A DNA stretch of 64,000 nt from Paenibacillus sp. MBLB1832 (GTDB lineage Bacteria > Bacillota > Bacilli > Paenibacillales > NBRC-103111), in assembly GCF_032271945.1 (NCBI RefSeq), contig NZ_CP130319.1, positions 761,001-825,000 on the forward strand, read 5' to 3'. Under the pieces are notes generated by a model. That model did no database searches and had not been told where the DNA came from. It saw nothing but the letters and a program-made list of their open reading frames with translations. Shown piece by piece: positions 7,601 through 16,989 of this stretch (positions are counted from its first letter, which is position 1; each line of letters begins with the position of its first letter). Position numbers and translations under genes: made by a program.

Positions 7601-10589
7601 GACAGGTTGGAACATCTTGAACGTGGGCTCGGCCATTGGCGCCGCATCGTACTCGAACAATCGCTTCCACATTGCGACGAACGGCAACGATATTAACGGC
7701 AGTGCGGATGACGGAACGATTATGTATCAGAACGTGTCTAGCATGAATTTCTCAGTGGTGACCCGTATCGATAATGTTTCCTATGCCCATCCGAATGCAG
7801 CGGCGGGACCGGTTATTCGTGAAGACACGACCGCTGGCTCGAAGTCGGCTTTCATCAGGCTGACGGCAGACGGCGGCGGACGCTTGCTGTATAGAACTTC
7901 GGCTGGAGGCTCTACATCGCAATTTTATTTTACTACCAATGTAAGCTTCCCGGCGGACGTGAAGCTGGAGCGTAATGGGGATACGTTCATTGCCTCCTAT
8001 TGGGAGAATGGCAATTGGAAGGAGCAAGCGCGAGCTACGATTACGATGAACACGGCGGTCAAGGCAGGTTTAGGGACGATTTCACATGATCCACATGATT
8101 ACAGCTTAATCGACTCATCGTACCTGTGCTTGACGACAGCTGCCTGCAAACCGATGGCGCCGATTCAAGCGGATCCAGTGGCAGGGGATACTCAGATTAA
8201 AGTGAGCTGGGGCAATGTCGACGGAGCTACGGGCTATAAGGTGAAGTATGGCACTACATCAGGCAGCTACACGAGCACGACCGATGTCGGCAACGTCACA
8301 AGTAAGACGTTAACGGGGTTAACGAACAACACGACCTACTACATCATCGTGACCGCTTATAATGCTACAGGTGAGAGCATCGTCTCAAATGAGGAAAGCT
8401 TGAAGCCCGTGGCGAGTCCGGCGCCATCGGCACCCGTTCTGAACGCTCCATCCGTAGGCTCGGGGCAAGTGAGTCTGAACTGGAGCGCGGTTAGCGGAGC
8501 TACTGGCTATAAAGTGAAATACGGCATTGCCAGCGGCAGCCATACCACCACAATAGATGTCGGTAGTGTGACCAGCTACACAGTAACGGGCTTGACGAAC
8601 GGTACGACCTATTATTTCGTCGTTACAGCTTACAGCAGCGGAGGAGAAAGTTCGAAATCGAACGAGAAAACGGCAATTCCATCGATTTCTGCTCCTGTGC
8701 AAGCGAATCCGACAGCTGGCAACGCCCAGATCACTGTGAATTGGGGAAGTGTGACGGGTGCCACTGGGTATAAGGTCAAATATGGGACATCAAGCGGCAC
8801 GTATTCGACGACAGTTGATGCAGGCAATGTAACGAGCAAAACGATTACAGGTCTCACGAACGGTACAACGTATTATTTGGTAGTGACGGCCTACAACGCA
8901 ACAGCGGAGAGTGCCATTTCCAATGAGAAAAGCGCGACTCCATCGGCACCTCCAGCAGCCCCGATTCAAACAACGCCTATTGTGGGGTCAGGTCAAATTA
9001 CTGTGAATTGGAATAGCGTCAGCGGTGCTACTTCGTATAATGTCAAATACGGAACCAGCTCAGGAACTTATGCAACTACAGTTAACGCTGGCAATGTCAC
9101 CAGTTATACTGTGAGCGGCCTTACGAACGGAACAACGTATTATTTCGTTGTTACCGCTCAGAACGGCTCCGGTGAAAGCACCGATTCCAACCAGGTGTCG
9201 GCAGTACCGCAGATCGCGGCTCCTGTGCAGAATAATCCTACGCCTGGGAACGGGCAAATAACGGTGAATTGGAGCGCCGTAGGAGGTGCGACAGGTTATC
9301 ATGTGAAATATGGAACGACCAGCGGCAGCTATGCCACGACGGTGGATGCAGGCAACGTAACGAGCTATACGATTAACAGCTTAACCAACGGAACAACGTA
9401 CTTTATGGTCGTGACGGCTTATAATGCAACACAAGAGAGTACCAATTCCAATGAGAAGCAGGCCATTCCAACGCTGTCAAGCGTGACGCTGAACAAGACG
9501 GCTACCGCAAGCGGTTCCTGCTCAGGCACGCAAACGGCGGCTCAAGGCGTAGACGGCAGCACGACGACCAAGTGGTGTCATAACGTTGCCGGTGACAAAT
9601 GGTTGATGGTAGATTTAGGTCAGAACTATGACATCACCCGTTGGGTGGTCAAACATGCGGGAGCAGGCGGCGAGAGTACGAGCTGGAATACGAAGGACTT
9701 CAAGCTCCAAAGGAGCCAGGACGGCACAACATGGACGGATGTTGATAGCGTTGTAGGCAATACAGCCAATGTGACGGATCGGACGGTGACCTCCTCTACA
9801 TTCCGTTACGCACGGCTATACATTACAAATTCCGGATCGGACAACGCTGCGCGTATCTATGAATTTGAGCTGTATGGTGTCACTAGCCCACCCGATACAC
9901 AGGCCCCTTCTGTGCCAACAGGCTTGACAACGACGTCTAAGACAGCGACTTCCGTGACGATGTCTTGGACAGCATCAACCGACAATGTTGGGGTTTCTGG
10001 CTATGATGTGTACAACGGTTCCACGAAGGTAAATAGCGCCAATATTTCAAGTGCCAGCTATACTGTAACCGGGTTGACGGCAAGCACGTCTTATAGTTTG
10101 ACGGTTAAGGCCAATGATGCGGCCGGGAATGCTTCAACTAGCAGCAGTGCGTTAAATGTGACGACGAATGCATCTTCTGTGAATACAACGAATTTGGCGC
10201 TTAGCAAGACTGCTACTGCAAGTGGTTCCTGCGCAGCCTCCCAAACGGCGGCTCAAGGCGTGGACGGCAGCACGACGACCAAGTGGTGCCATAACACGAG
10301 CGGAGCCAAATGGCTGCAGCTTGACCTCGGTCAGTACTACGATATTAGCCGTTGGGTCGTTAAACATGCCGGTGCAGGTGGCGAAAGCACGAGCTGGAAT
10401 ACGAAGGACTTTAAGCTGCAGAAGAGTGAGGATGGTACAACATGGACGGATGTGGACAGTGTAGTAGGCAACACTGCGAACGTGACCGATCGAACCGTAA
10501 CGTTGTTCGCGACACGCTACATTCGGTTATATATCACGAATTCAGGATCGGATAGCGCAGCACGTATTTTTGAGTTAGAGCTCTATTAG
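4644..10589 (+). CDS. Giant secreted beta-helix protein with BIG2, FnIII and F5/8C modules (1)
   Basis: This extracellular protein of 1981 aa probably binds and may cut a polysaccharide. I start it at 4644, where AAGGAGG lies 11 bases upstream and the signal peptide ends near AYAA (residue about 33); an ATG 39 bases earlier lacks a good site. Order from the N-terminus: DUF1565/NosD-type right-handed parallel beta-helix (about 35-690, with repeated NNI/NNxI turns), three BIG2-type Ig domains (about 715-980), a DUF1349-like sandwich (about 985-1165), five FnIII domains (about 1170-1610), an F5/8C (CBM32-like) domain, a sixth FnIII, and a second F5/8C domain ending at the C-terminus. Parallel beta-helices of this type occur in polysaccharide lyases and GH families; I cannot point to catalytic residues. 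A close paralogue lies at 16990-22374. The shared operator motif suggests control with the importer. Confidence 0.85.
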   Translation: MRNTRLYVSICLTIALFVQLTGISLFEWNIAYAASNAFYVSSTDGNDSWSGTLAAPNAAGTDGPLKTLGKAKSKVNSQIAASGMNGDIYVYIKGVLENVNNISFGPTDSGVSGFDVVYTNYPGEQAAVTGSTRLTGWTLDSGNVYKKTGVNWTFHTLYENGVRAVKARYPNQLPSGANAYSRVADKVGTTSASKSQFIYASGDIPSVSSLNGLEVFIWPGSDSGEVNWKTNTISVSALDTSTRQVTLSSNAQYTIGAGSRYFVQGKKELLDAPGEFYLDDANDTLYYWPRSNTDIESLVIEAPKSGHLLGFYGSSDTNPVHNIRFEGITIKNTDRDQDTVYIKYAKNITIKNNEIYNSGLSAIELTLWAQNNVITGNHMYNLGYSGIKSYANSSTSVQVGYNEISNNYIHDVGQLNGEGSGIFLDKGAFYTIKNNRIFNASRWGISIYSPVSTATPAVATTDAQSNIIEYNDISNVNNDSQDTGAIYAFGMGPNNIIRNNIIHDNQVAFSFASGIYLDDDVYNTSVYNNILYNNNKQGNGPFTDVIAKGTANKFYNNIIADNDNYVDYGPGAFDTNKLGNHTNKDIEVTSNIVYNSTNQIYTFINWQDDRYAKAENNTWYNANGIYGTRGMYYVDGGKTIEDWRHTLNDKYDQFSLTTDPLFVNAGSSDYRLRYDSPSYGLGFVDFNMEDIGLTSSYPLGNAEETLDRLFVRNSSDSVNDANLSLNVNATAQLSLKGRTTSGYIANLSNATVSYASNNTTVATVSSSGLITAKAAGVAKITTTVTKGGVTKTADMYVIVADALSSLSIAASETGMTVGGTVKLQTTGVTTQGQKLSLSSVSYSSSNTSVATVSSQGVVTGVATGTATITASAAVGGVTKNATINVGVYSATLKSISINFVNQMLQYGGTDQITVTGTLSDNSTADLTNATKQFSIDSTAATVNATTGAITAGNAPGSGRITVKVTLNGVTRTAADSVVVYGTEALPTGWNILNVGSAIGAASYSNNRFHIATNGNDINGSADDGTIMYQNVSSMNFSVVTRIDNVSYAHPNAAAGPVIREDTTAGSKSAFIRLTADGGGRLLYRTSAGGSTSQFYFTTNVSFPADVKLERNGDTFIASYWENGNWKEQARATITMNTAVKAGLGTISHDPHDYSLIDSSYLCLTTAACKPMAPIQADPVAGDTQIKVSWGNVDGATGYKVKYGTTSGSYTSTTDVGNVTSKTLTGLTNNTTYYIIVTAYNATGESIVSNEESLKPVASPAPSAPVLNAPSVGSGQVSLNWSAVSGATGYKVKYGIASGSHTTTIDVGSVTSYTVTGLTNGTTYYFVVTAYSSGGESSKSNEKTAIPSISAPVQANPTAGNAQITVNWGSVTGATGYKVKYGTSSGTYSTTVDAGNVTSKTITGLTNGTTYYLVVTAYNATAESAISNEKSATPSAPPAAPIQTTPIVGSGQITVNWNSVSGATSYNVKYGTSSGTYATTVNAGNVTSYTVSGLTNGTTYYFVVTAQNGSGESTDSNQVSAVPQIAAPVQNNPTPGNGQITVNWSAVGGATGYHVKYGTTSGSYATTVDAGNVTSYTINSLTNGTTYFMVVTAYNATQESTNSNEKQAIPTLSSVTLNKTATASGSCSGTQTAAQGVDGSTTTKWCHNVAGDKWLMVDLGQNYDITRWVVKHAGAGGESTSWNTKDFKLQRSQDGTTWTDVDSVVGNTANVTDRTVTSSTFRYARLYITNSGSDNAARIYEFELYGVTSPPDTQAPSVPTGLTTTSKTATSVTMSWTASTDNVGVSGYDVYNGSTKVNSANISSASYTVTGLTASTSYSLTVKANDAAGNASTSSSALNVTTNASSVNTTNLALSKTATASGSCAASQTAAQGVDGSTTTKWCHNTSGAKWLQLDLGQYYDISRWVVKHAGAGGESTSWNTKDFKLQKSEDGTTWTDVDSVVGNTANVTDRTVTLFATRYIRLYITNSGSDSAARIFELELY

Positions 10590-10603
10590 TAAGTAATGCT
10601 TAG

Positions 10604-10638
10604 CCGTCCCCTAAGGTTATCCGCGGGGGACGGTTTTC
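10604..10638 (+). terminator. Terminator after giant gene 1
   Basis: The arms CCGTCCCC and GGGGACGG flank a short loop and are followed by TTTTC. It lies just after the stop at 10589 and before the divergently organised sugar cassette. Confidence 0.8.
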
Positions 10639-10677
10639 TTCGGATTGACAACGATTTGGCATTCCCATAGAATGCTC

Positions 10678-10692
10678 TTTAAGCGCTTTAAA
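10678..10692. promoter_or_regulatory. LacI-type operator upstream of its regulator gene
   Basis: TTTAAGCGCTTTAAA is a near-perfect palindrome with the central CG typical of LacI-family operators. It lies 25 bases before the regulator start and matches the two sites at 13237-13251 and 13337-13353. This suggests autoregulation and control of the whole sugar cassette. Confidence 0.65.
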
Positions 10693-10716
10693 TTTAACGA
10701 GTTTGTGGGGGTATGT

Positions 10717-11733
10717 ATGAAAACTACTATGGCAGATTTAGCTAAGCATCTTGGCATATCCGAGGCTACCGTTTCACTCGCTTTGAATGATAAGGCTGGG
10801 GTGAGTCCAAGGACGAAGAAGAAGGTACAGGATGCAGCCAAGAGCTTGGGGTACACCCCTAACTTCTTTGCCCGAGGTCTCGCCACCCAAAAGAGTAGTA
10901 CGATCGGACTTATCGTTCCAGAGGTGGAGAATCCGTTCTATTCTAAATTGACACAGAGTATTGAAGAGTTGGTAAGGGCAAGCGGTCGACATCTCATTCT
11001 CGGTTTTTCTGATTTCTCCTTGGAAACCGAGCAAGAGGTGATGGAGCGGTTTGCAAACATGAACGTGGACGGAATTATGGTTTCGCCTGTATACATACGT
11101 GATACAACATCTGCTTACAGGGACGCGGTCAGGACGAGTAAAGTTCCCATCATTTATGTTGGTGCGTATTACTATGACTTTCCAAGCAGCTTCGTTATGA
11201 CGAATTTGATGGATGGCTCATTCTCGTTAACGGAGCATCTGCTCTCTAACGGCTACAGAAATATCGTTTTCTTATGTGGTCAAGAAGGAGTCGTTATTTC
11301 CAAGGAAAGGGAGATAGGGTTTCGGAGTGCCTACGCACAAAGAGGGCTGTCATTAGAAACAGCCCGGATTATTCGCTGTGACAAGTTGCGATTTGAAGAA
11401 GCCTTTGAGGTTACGAAGAAGCTGTTGCTTGAGGAAACAAAGCCCGACGCGATCATAACAGTGAACGATATTATGGCTCTTGGCGCCATGAGGGCGGTCA
11501 GGGAGTCGGGTCTTCAGCTTCCGAAGGACGTTGCTGTAGCCGGATACGATGATGTCATCTTCTCCTCTATTGCAGAAGTTCCCCTTACAACGGTTCGTCA
11601 GCCTGTTCAAGAGATGGCCCAGCTATCTGTGGACAGCTTGCTTCAATTGATCTCCGAAGACGAAGCGCGGTCTCCGATTCAGTTAAAAATATCGCCGCAA
11701 TTGGTTTTACGACAATCTACATTACCAATCTGA
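10717..11733 (+). CDS. LacI-family transcriptional repressor of the sugar cassette
   Basis: The protein (338 aa) is a cytoplasmic DNA-binding regulator with a sugar-binding core. I use the ATG at 10717 because it directly precedes the helix-turn-helix (MADLAKHLGISEATVSLALN, residues about 5-24), while the in-frame TTG at 10645 lies upstream of the operator. The periplasmic-binding-protein-like domain follows with STIGLIVPEVENPFYS and the GYDD segment near residue 265. Three matching palindromes surround the cassette and are its likely targets. Its end overlaps the convergent kinase gene by 12 bases. The inducer is likely a sugar or sugar phosphate from the fucose/lyxose branch, by context only. 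Confidence 0.88.
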   Translation: MKTTMADLAKHLGISEATVSLALNDKAGVSPRTKKKVQDAAKSLGYTPNFFARGLATQKSSTIGLIVPEVENPFYSKLTQSIEELVRASGRHLILGFSDFSLETEQEVMERFANMNVDGIMVSPVYIRDTTSAYRDAVRTSKVPIIYVGAYYYDFPSSFVMTNLMDGSFSLTEHLLSNGYRNIVFLCGQEGVVISKEREIGFRSAYAQRGLSLETARIIRCDKLRFEEAFEVTKKLLLEETKPDAIITVNDIMALGAMRAVRESGLQLPKDVAVAGYDDVIFSSIAEVPLTTVRQPVQEMAQLSVDSLLQLISEDEARSPIQLKISPQLVLRQSTLPI

Positions 11734-13215
11734 CAGCAGGTTGGACAGCCTTTTAAATTTCTCGTAGCGTTCTTCGTATTGATCTCTTCTTTCGACATGG
11801 GGATAAAATGACTTTAGTGGCTTAACGAGTATTTGTGCTGCTTCCTCGAATGTGGCGAAGGCGCCTACTGCCCTTCCTGCCAGAATAACGGTTCCGATTG
11901 TTCCAGCCTCGCTTATATTGAGACGTTCAATAGTACGGTTCATAATATCGGCCTTCAATTGCAGCCATAAATCGGATTTGGCCCCCCCTCCTACCGCACG
12001 CAGTGAATCAACCGCAATGCCTGCCTCTTTTAAGCACTCTAGATTGTACCTCATTTCATAAGTAACTCCCTCCATACAAGCCCTGTATACATCTGCAGCA
12101 GTCGTCTGGAAGGTGAGGCCATAGATAAGACCCTTCGCCTCGGGCTTCATATGCGGGGTTCCTGATCCAGCAAAATGAGGGATAATCACAAGATCTGTCG
12201 GTTCAATAGGGGCCGTTAGGTTCAGATAATTGTATACGTCCATCCCGCGTAAATGTGCCTCGGATTCCGCCTTGTAGCCGAATTCGTTACGAAACCATTT
12301 CAACAAGGACCCGCCAGTGAAATTAAAAGCATACGTCAAATAGTGTCCATCCAAGACGTGGGGGGCACAGTTGTATTGGAGGCGCAGCATGGTTTCGTTG
12401 ACGACAGGACGGCTATAGGTGGGGGCGATACATTCGACGGTACCGATTCCGTCTATTGCCTGGCCCTCACGAAGAATTCCTGCGCCTAACGCAGCACACG
12501 CCTGATCGTGACCGCCGGCCACTACCATAGGTCTCCCTTTAAGTCCTAGTCGTTCACAGCATTGAGGGGTTACTCTACCTATCGCTTCTCCCGATGCAAC
12601 GGGTTCTGACAAGAGAGATTGGTCAAGCTCTGCTGCACGGAGGATCTCTGTTTCCCACTTCTTCGTGGTGATGTTGAATGCCATTGTTCTCGAGGCGAGC
12701 GTATAGTCAATCGCAGTCATACCTGTAAGTCGAAATACGATATAATCGCCGATGAGTAAAAACTTCCATACGCGTCGAAACCATTGTGGTTCATGGCGCT
12801 TCATCCACATCATTTTGGCGACGGTAAACATCGGATGGAGGGGAACACCTGCAAGAGCCATTACCTTTGTTTTGCCAAGTGATTGCTCCAACAGCAACGC
12901 TTCATCGAAGCCCCGGATATCGGTATATAGCAATCCGTTCCCCAGGACAGAGCCGTCCTGAGCAATTGGAATAGCGGTTTCCCCGAAAGAGGAAACACTA
13001 ATCGCTTTAATTAAGTCTCCACCGCTTTGAGAGGCAGTTTCTTCAATGACTTCTTGAACGGATTTCCAAAGTAAATGTGGATCGAACTCGAAATAACCAG
13101 GTTTGGGTAGAACTAAACTGTATTCTCGATAAGAAGCAGCGATCAGCACGCCATCTTCAGTGAACAAGGAACATTTACAGCCGGTCGTGCCGATATCGAG
13201 ACCCATTAATGACAT
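11722..13215 (-). CDS. FGGY-family carbohydrate kinase
   Basis: This cytoplasmic kinase (497 aa) phosphorylates a ketose, probably L-fuculose or another product of the neighbouring isomerases, with ATP. The N-terminal ATPase lobe starts GLDIGTTGCK, the typical phosphate-binding motif, and GGGAKSDLWLQL with an AGTIG segment near the C-terminus is the second FGGY signature region. General similarity is to xylulokinase/fuculokinase/gluconokinase-type members, and substrate cannot be fixed from sequence. I start at MSLMGLDIG because GGAGGAGG precedes that ATG; a start 18 bases earlier would be inside the ribosome site. The operator at 13237-13251 lies in its promoter, divergent from the lyxose-isomerase-like gene. 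Confidence 0.88.
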   Translation of the reverse strand: MSLMGLDIGTTGCKCSLFTEDGVLIAASYREYSLVLPKPGYFEFDPHLLWKSVQEVIEETASQSGGDLIKAISVSSFGETAIPIAQDGSVLGNGLLYTDIRGFDEALLLEQSLGKTKVMALAGVPLHPMFTVAKMMWMKRHEPQWFRRVWKFLLIGDYIVFRLTGMTAIDYTLASRTMAFNITTKKWETEILRAAELDQSLLSEPVASGEAIGRVTPQCCERLGLKGRPMVVAGGHDQACAALGAGILREGQAIDGIGTVECIAPTYSRPVVNETMLRLQYNCAPHVLDGHYLTYAFNFTGGSLLKWFRNEFGYKAESEAHLRGMDVYNYLNLTAPIEPTDLVIIPHFAGSGTPHMKPEAKGLIYGLTFQTTAADVYRACMEGVTYEMRYNLECLKEAGIAVDSLRAVGGGAKSDLWLQLKADIMNRTIERLNISEAGTIGTVILAGRAVGAFATFEEAAQILVKPLKSFYPHVERRDQYEERYEKFKRLSNLLSDW

Positions 13216-13236
13216 AAATAGTTCCTCCTCCATAAT

Positions 13237-13251
13237 CTAAAGCGCTTTAAA
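13237..13251. promoter_or_regulatory. LacI-type operator for the kinase promoter
   Basis: CTAAAGCGCTTTAAA has the same core as the site at 10678. It lies about 20 bases upstream of the kinase start in the divergent intergenic region, a position that would block transcription. Confidence 0.65.
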
Positions 13252-13336
13252 TGTATATAAATTATTATACGGTTTTTGTAAACAATTTTTCAATAATTAA
13301 TTGAAATTTTATAGGATATAAGTTAAAATCGTCTTA

Positions 13337-13927
<591 letters not shown>

Positions 13928-13954
13928 ATAAGGGATAGAGAGGGTGATGGTATT

Positions 13955-14830
13955 GTGACGATTACATCTATGAAAGAATTGTTGCAGGATGCAACGACCA
14001 AGGGCTATGCAGTACCTTGCTTTAACGCGATTAATTCAGACATGATCCGTGGTATTGTTCAGGCGGCTGAGGAAGAGCAGTCGCCTGTCATTTTGTGCCA
14101 TGCTGAAATTCATCTGAAATATTCCACTTTGGAGCATTTAGCCCCGATTCTCCTAGAAGAAGCCAAGAGAGCGAGAGTACCTGTTAGTATTTTGCTAGAC
14201 CATGGTAAGAGTTTTAATGCGGTTATTAAGGCCATGCATCTTGGTTTTAACGCTATCATGTTCGATGGTTCGGAATATGAGTATGAGGAGAACGTGCGCA
14301 GGACTTCGGAAGTCGTGCGGATCGCGAGCCAGCTTGGCGTCACTGTTGAAGGAGAACTTGGCTATGTGACACGCCCGAAGAGCGGTGGCGCCGAGGGGGA
14401 GGACGACGATACGATCATCGATGATACGTCCCTCTATACCGATCCGGCACAAGCTCGCAACTTTGTGGAGAGAACGGGCGTAGATGCTCTAGCTGTCGCT
14501 TTCGGCACGGTACACGGTATCTATCTGAAAGAGCCTCAGCTTGATCTTGATAGGCTTGAGCGCATTCGACAATCGGCCGGTGTGCCTCTCGTTATGCATG
14601 GGGGCTCGGGGCTGTCACAAGAGGATTTTGCACAGTCAATCGATAGAGGGATTGCCAAGATCAATTACTATACAGGCATGGCATTGAACGTTGCGGAGCG
14701 ATTGAAGGAACATATGGCAAGGGCGGAGGAGAAGGTATTCTATCATGATCTCATGATGTCATCCATCGCTTACTTCCGGGAGGATGCAGCCAACATCATG
14801 CGCAGCTTCCGAAGCAATGGGAAGGCGTAG
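13955..14830 (+). CDS. Class II (zinc) ketose-phosphate aldolase
   Basis: This 291-aa protein belongs to the fructose-/tagatose-bisphosphate class II aldolase family and splits a ketose phosphate to dihydroxyacetone phosphate and an aldehyde. Family landmarks include PCFNAINSDM near the N-terminus, LLDHGKS with the catalytic Asp and zinc His, GTVHG with a second zinc His, and VMHGGSG with the third. The GTG start has GAGGGTGA about ten bases upstream. It sits between two sugar isomerases under LacI control, so it probably cleaves the kinase product. It is not a FucA-type aldolase, so use for fuculose-1-phosphate is inference. Confidence 0.88.
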   Translation: MTITSMKELLQDATTKGYAVPCFNAINSDMIRGIVQAAEEEQSPVILCHAEIHLKYSTLEHLAPILLEEAKRARVPVSILLDHGKSFNAVIKAMHLGFNAIMFDGSEYEYEENVRRTSEVVRIASQLGVTVEGELGYVTRPKSGGAEGEDDDTIIDDTSLYTDPAQARNFVERTGVDALAVAFGTVHGIYLKEPQLDLDRLERIRQSAGVPLVMHGGSGLSQEDFAQSIDRGIAKINYYTGMALNVAERLKEHMARAEEKVFYHDLMMSSIAYFREDAANIMRSFRSNGKA

Positions 14831-14876
14831 CATTGGTCATTCTTAGTTAACATAAATCAATAGGGAGGGCATCAGA

Positions 14877-16670
14877 ATGAGTGCAACAGCAGCGTCGAAT
14901 CGATTAATAGGAGATATGCCAAAAATCGGCATTAGGCCGACCATTGATGGCAGAAGAGGAGGTATTCGTGAGTCTCTGGAAGCTATTACAATGAACTTGG
15001 CCAACCAAGTTGCTCAATTATTAAGTGAGAAGTTAACTCATTCGAATGGGTTGCCCGTGCAATGTGTTTTGGCAGATACATGTATTGGTGGCGTAGCTGA
15101 GGCTGCTCAGACGGCGGCTAAGTTCGAACGTGCAGGAGTAGGACTTACTATTACTGTAACTCCATCCTGGTGTTATCCTATGGAAACGATAGACACGAAC
15201 CCATCGATACCTAAAGCTATTTGGGGGTTCAATGGTACGGAACGTCCCGGGGCAGTTTACTTGGCTGCTGCGAATTCTGCCCATAATCAGAAGGGGCTTC
15301 CCGTATTCAGTATTTATGGAAGCGATGTTCAGGACATAGAGGATAGCAGCATTCCCGCTGATGTAGAGGAGAAGTTGCTTCGCTTCGCTAAAGCTGGGCT
15401 AGCGGTAGCTACTATGAGAGGGAAATCTTATTTATCCCTGGGCTCAGTGTCCATGGGTATTGCTGGTTGTATCGCGGATGAGAGTTTCTTCCATTCATAT
15501 CTTGGGATGAGAAATGAGTACGTTGATATGACGGAATTCGTAAGAAGGATGGATCTGGGGATTTATGACCGGCATGAATTCGAGAGGGCGCTTCAATGGA
15601 CGAAGGAAAACTGTAAGGAAGGTGCGGATGTGAATCCTGAGCACCTGAGGCGAACCTCAGAGGAGAAGAAGAATGATTGGGAAACCGTGGTCAAGATGAC
15701 ATTGATTGCGCGTGACCTCATGATTGGCAATCCGATATTGGATAGGATGGGTTATGGGGAGGAAGCACTTGGGCATAATGCAATCGCTGCAGGATTTCAG
15801 GGACAGCGCCAGTGGACGGATCACTATCCGAATGGGGATTTCATGGAAGCAATTCTAACTTCCTCCTTCGATTGGAACGGTATCCGCGAGGTATATATTA
15901 TGTCAACAGAGAATGACACCTTGAATGCGGTAACGATGCTCTTCGGTCATTTGTTAACAGGGTCAGCACAGATTTTTGCTGATGTTCGTACCTTTTGGAG
16001 TTCGGATGCCGTAAAGCGAGTGACGGGCAAAGAGCTAACTGGTATGGCACATAATGGGATTATTCATCTAATTAATTCTGGTCCAGCAACATTAGATGGA
16101 ACAGGTCGCCAAAGCAAGGGCGGTCAGCCTGCAATGAAACCATTTTGGGAGATTACAGCAGATGAAGTGCAAGCATGTCTGGATGCCACAACTTGGTGTC
16201 CTGCGGTCGATTTCTTTCGTGGAGGCGGGTTCTCAACAGATTTTCAAACATTGGGGGGGATGCCCGTCACAATGGCTCGCATTAATCTGATTCAAGGCTT
16301 GGGTCCTGTGCTTCAAATAGCTGAAGGCTATACAGTGGATATTCCAGAGGATATTCATCATGTATTGGATCAAAGAACGAACCCGACTTGGCCAACGACC
16401 TGGTTCGTTCCGAGCTTAACGGGCGAAGGAGTCTTTAAGGATGTGTATTCGGTCATGAATGCTTGGGGCTCGAACCATTGCGCGTTAAGTTATGGACACA
16501 TTGGAGATGATCTAATCACGCTTGCTTCTATGTTGCGTATTCCTGTTAATATGCACAATGTTGCAGAGGAACGCATATTCCGACCAAGCGCATGGAAAGC
16601 TTTCGGAACTGCGGGGCTTGAAGGAGCGGATTATCGGGCATGTCATCTGCTAGGTCCATTGTATAAATAA
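14877..16670 (+). CDS. fucI: L-fucose isomerase
   Basis: The protein (597 aa) is close in length and pattern to FucI, which converts L-fucose to L-fuculose and D-arabinose to D-ribulose. Manganese and catalytic residues line up with the family: Glu in MSTEND (about 344), Asp in FADVRTFW (about 368), and His in LSYGHIGDD (about 540). The N-terminal part has [16 protein letters not shown] and the ADTCIGG segment typical of the family. GGGAGGG lies ten bases before the ATG. It ends the operon, is followed by a terminator, and gives the main clue that the region handles fucose-containing glycans. Confidence 0.93.
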   Translation: MSATAASNRLIGDMPKIGIRPTIDGRRGGIRESLEAITMNLANQVAQLLSEKLTHSNGLPVQCVLADTCIGGVAEAAQTAAKFERAGVGLTITVTPSWCYPMETIDTNPSIPKAIWGFNGTERPGAVYLAAANSAHNQKGLPVFSIYGSDVQDIEDSSIPADVEEKLLRFAKAGLAVATMRGKSYLSLGSVSMGIAGCIADESFFHSYLGMRNEYVDMTEFVRRMDLGIYDRHEFERALQWTKENCKEGADVNPEHLRRTSEEKKNDWETVVKMTLIARDLMIGNPILDRMGYGEEALGHNAIAAGFQGQRQWTDHYPNGDFMEAILTSSFDWNGIREVYIMSTENDTLNAVTMLFGHLLTGSAQIFADVRTFWSSDAVKRVTGKELTGMAHNGIIHLINSGPATLDGTGRQSKGGQPAMKPFWEITADEVQACLDATTWCPAVDFFRGGGFSTDFQTLGGMPVTMARINLIQGLGPVLQIAEGYTVDIPEDIHHVLDQRTNPTWPTTWFVPSLTGEGVFKDVYSVMNAWGSNHCALSYGHIGDDLITLASMLRIPVNMHNVAEERIFRPSAWKAFGTAGLEGADYRACHLLGPLYK

Positions 16671-16687
16671 GTAACTTGAAGAAAAGT

Positions 16688-16710
16688 CAGAGGTGAAGCC
16701 TCTGCTTTTC
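16688..16710 (+). terminator. Terminator after fucI
   Basis: A CAGAGG/CCTCTG stem with a five-base loop is followed by CTTTTCT. It closes the isomerase/aldolase operon. Confidence 0.7.
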
Positions 16711-16778
16711 TATTGCATAATGTTATTTCAACTTTAGTGCTTACGTGCCATGTCTATCAGATTTATGGATTGCGAGTA

Positions 16779-16823
16779 TCAATATGATACATAAATGAGA
16801 GGTATTTCTTTAAAATGTACAGT
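16779..16823. promoter_or_regulatory. Tandem operator-like motif, promoter of giant gene 2
   Basis: TTTAAAATGTACAGT at 16809-16823 is a strong match to the motif before giant gene 1. A weaker copy, TCAATATGATACATA, lies 30 bp upstream at 16779-16793. Paired copies at this spacing recur in four promoters of the region. Confidence 0.5.
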
Positions 16824-16862
16824 TTTTTTTTTAGACAAAGCTATTAAAATAAAACTATCTTG

Positions 16863-16986
16863 GAAGGAGGTGATGCGTTGATAGAGTTAGTACCTAATAG
16901 GCCTAGTTCTATGCTGATAATTATGGAGGAGACAAGCCCCAGTGAGGAATGCTTTGAGTACAAAGAACCGATTACAAGGAGGACAA
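16863..16986 (+). promoter_or_regulatory. 5' leader of giant gene 2 with near-perfect ribosome site
   Basis: GAAGGAGGTGATG is almost fully complementary to the 16S rRNA 3' end. It could serve a TTG at 16878 that opens a 42-codon frame overlapping, out of frame, the start of the giant gene. A GTG at 16942 (GGAGG upstream) is in frame with the giant protein. The true start is probably the ATG at 16990 after AAGGAGG at 16976-16982. The role of the extra site is unknown. Confidence 0.35.
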
Positions 16987-16989
16987 AAG

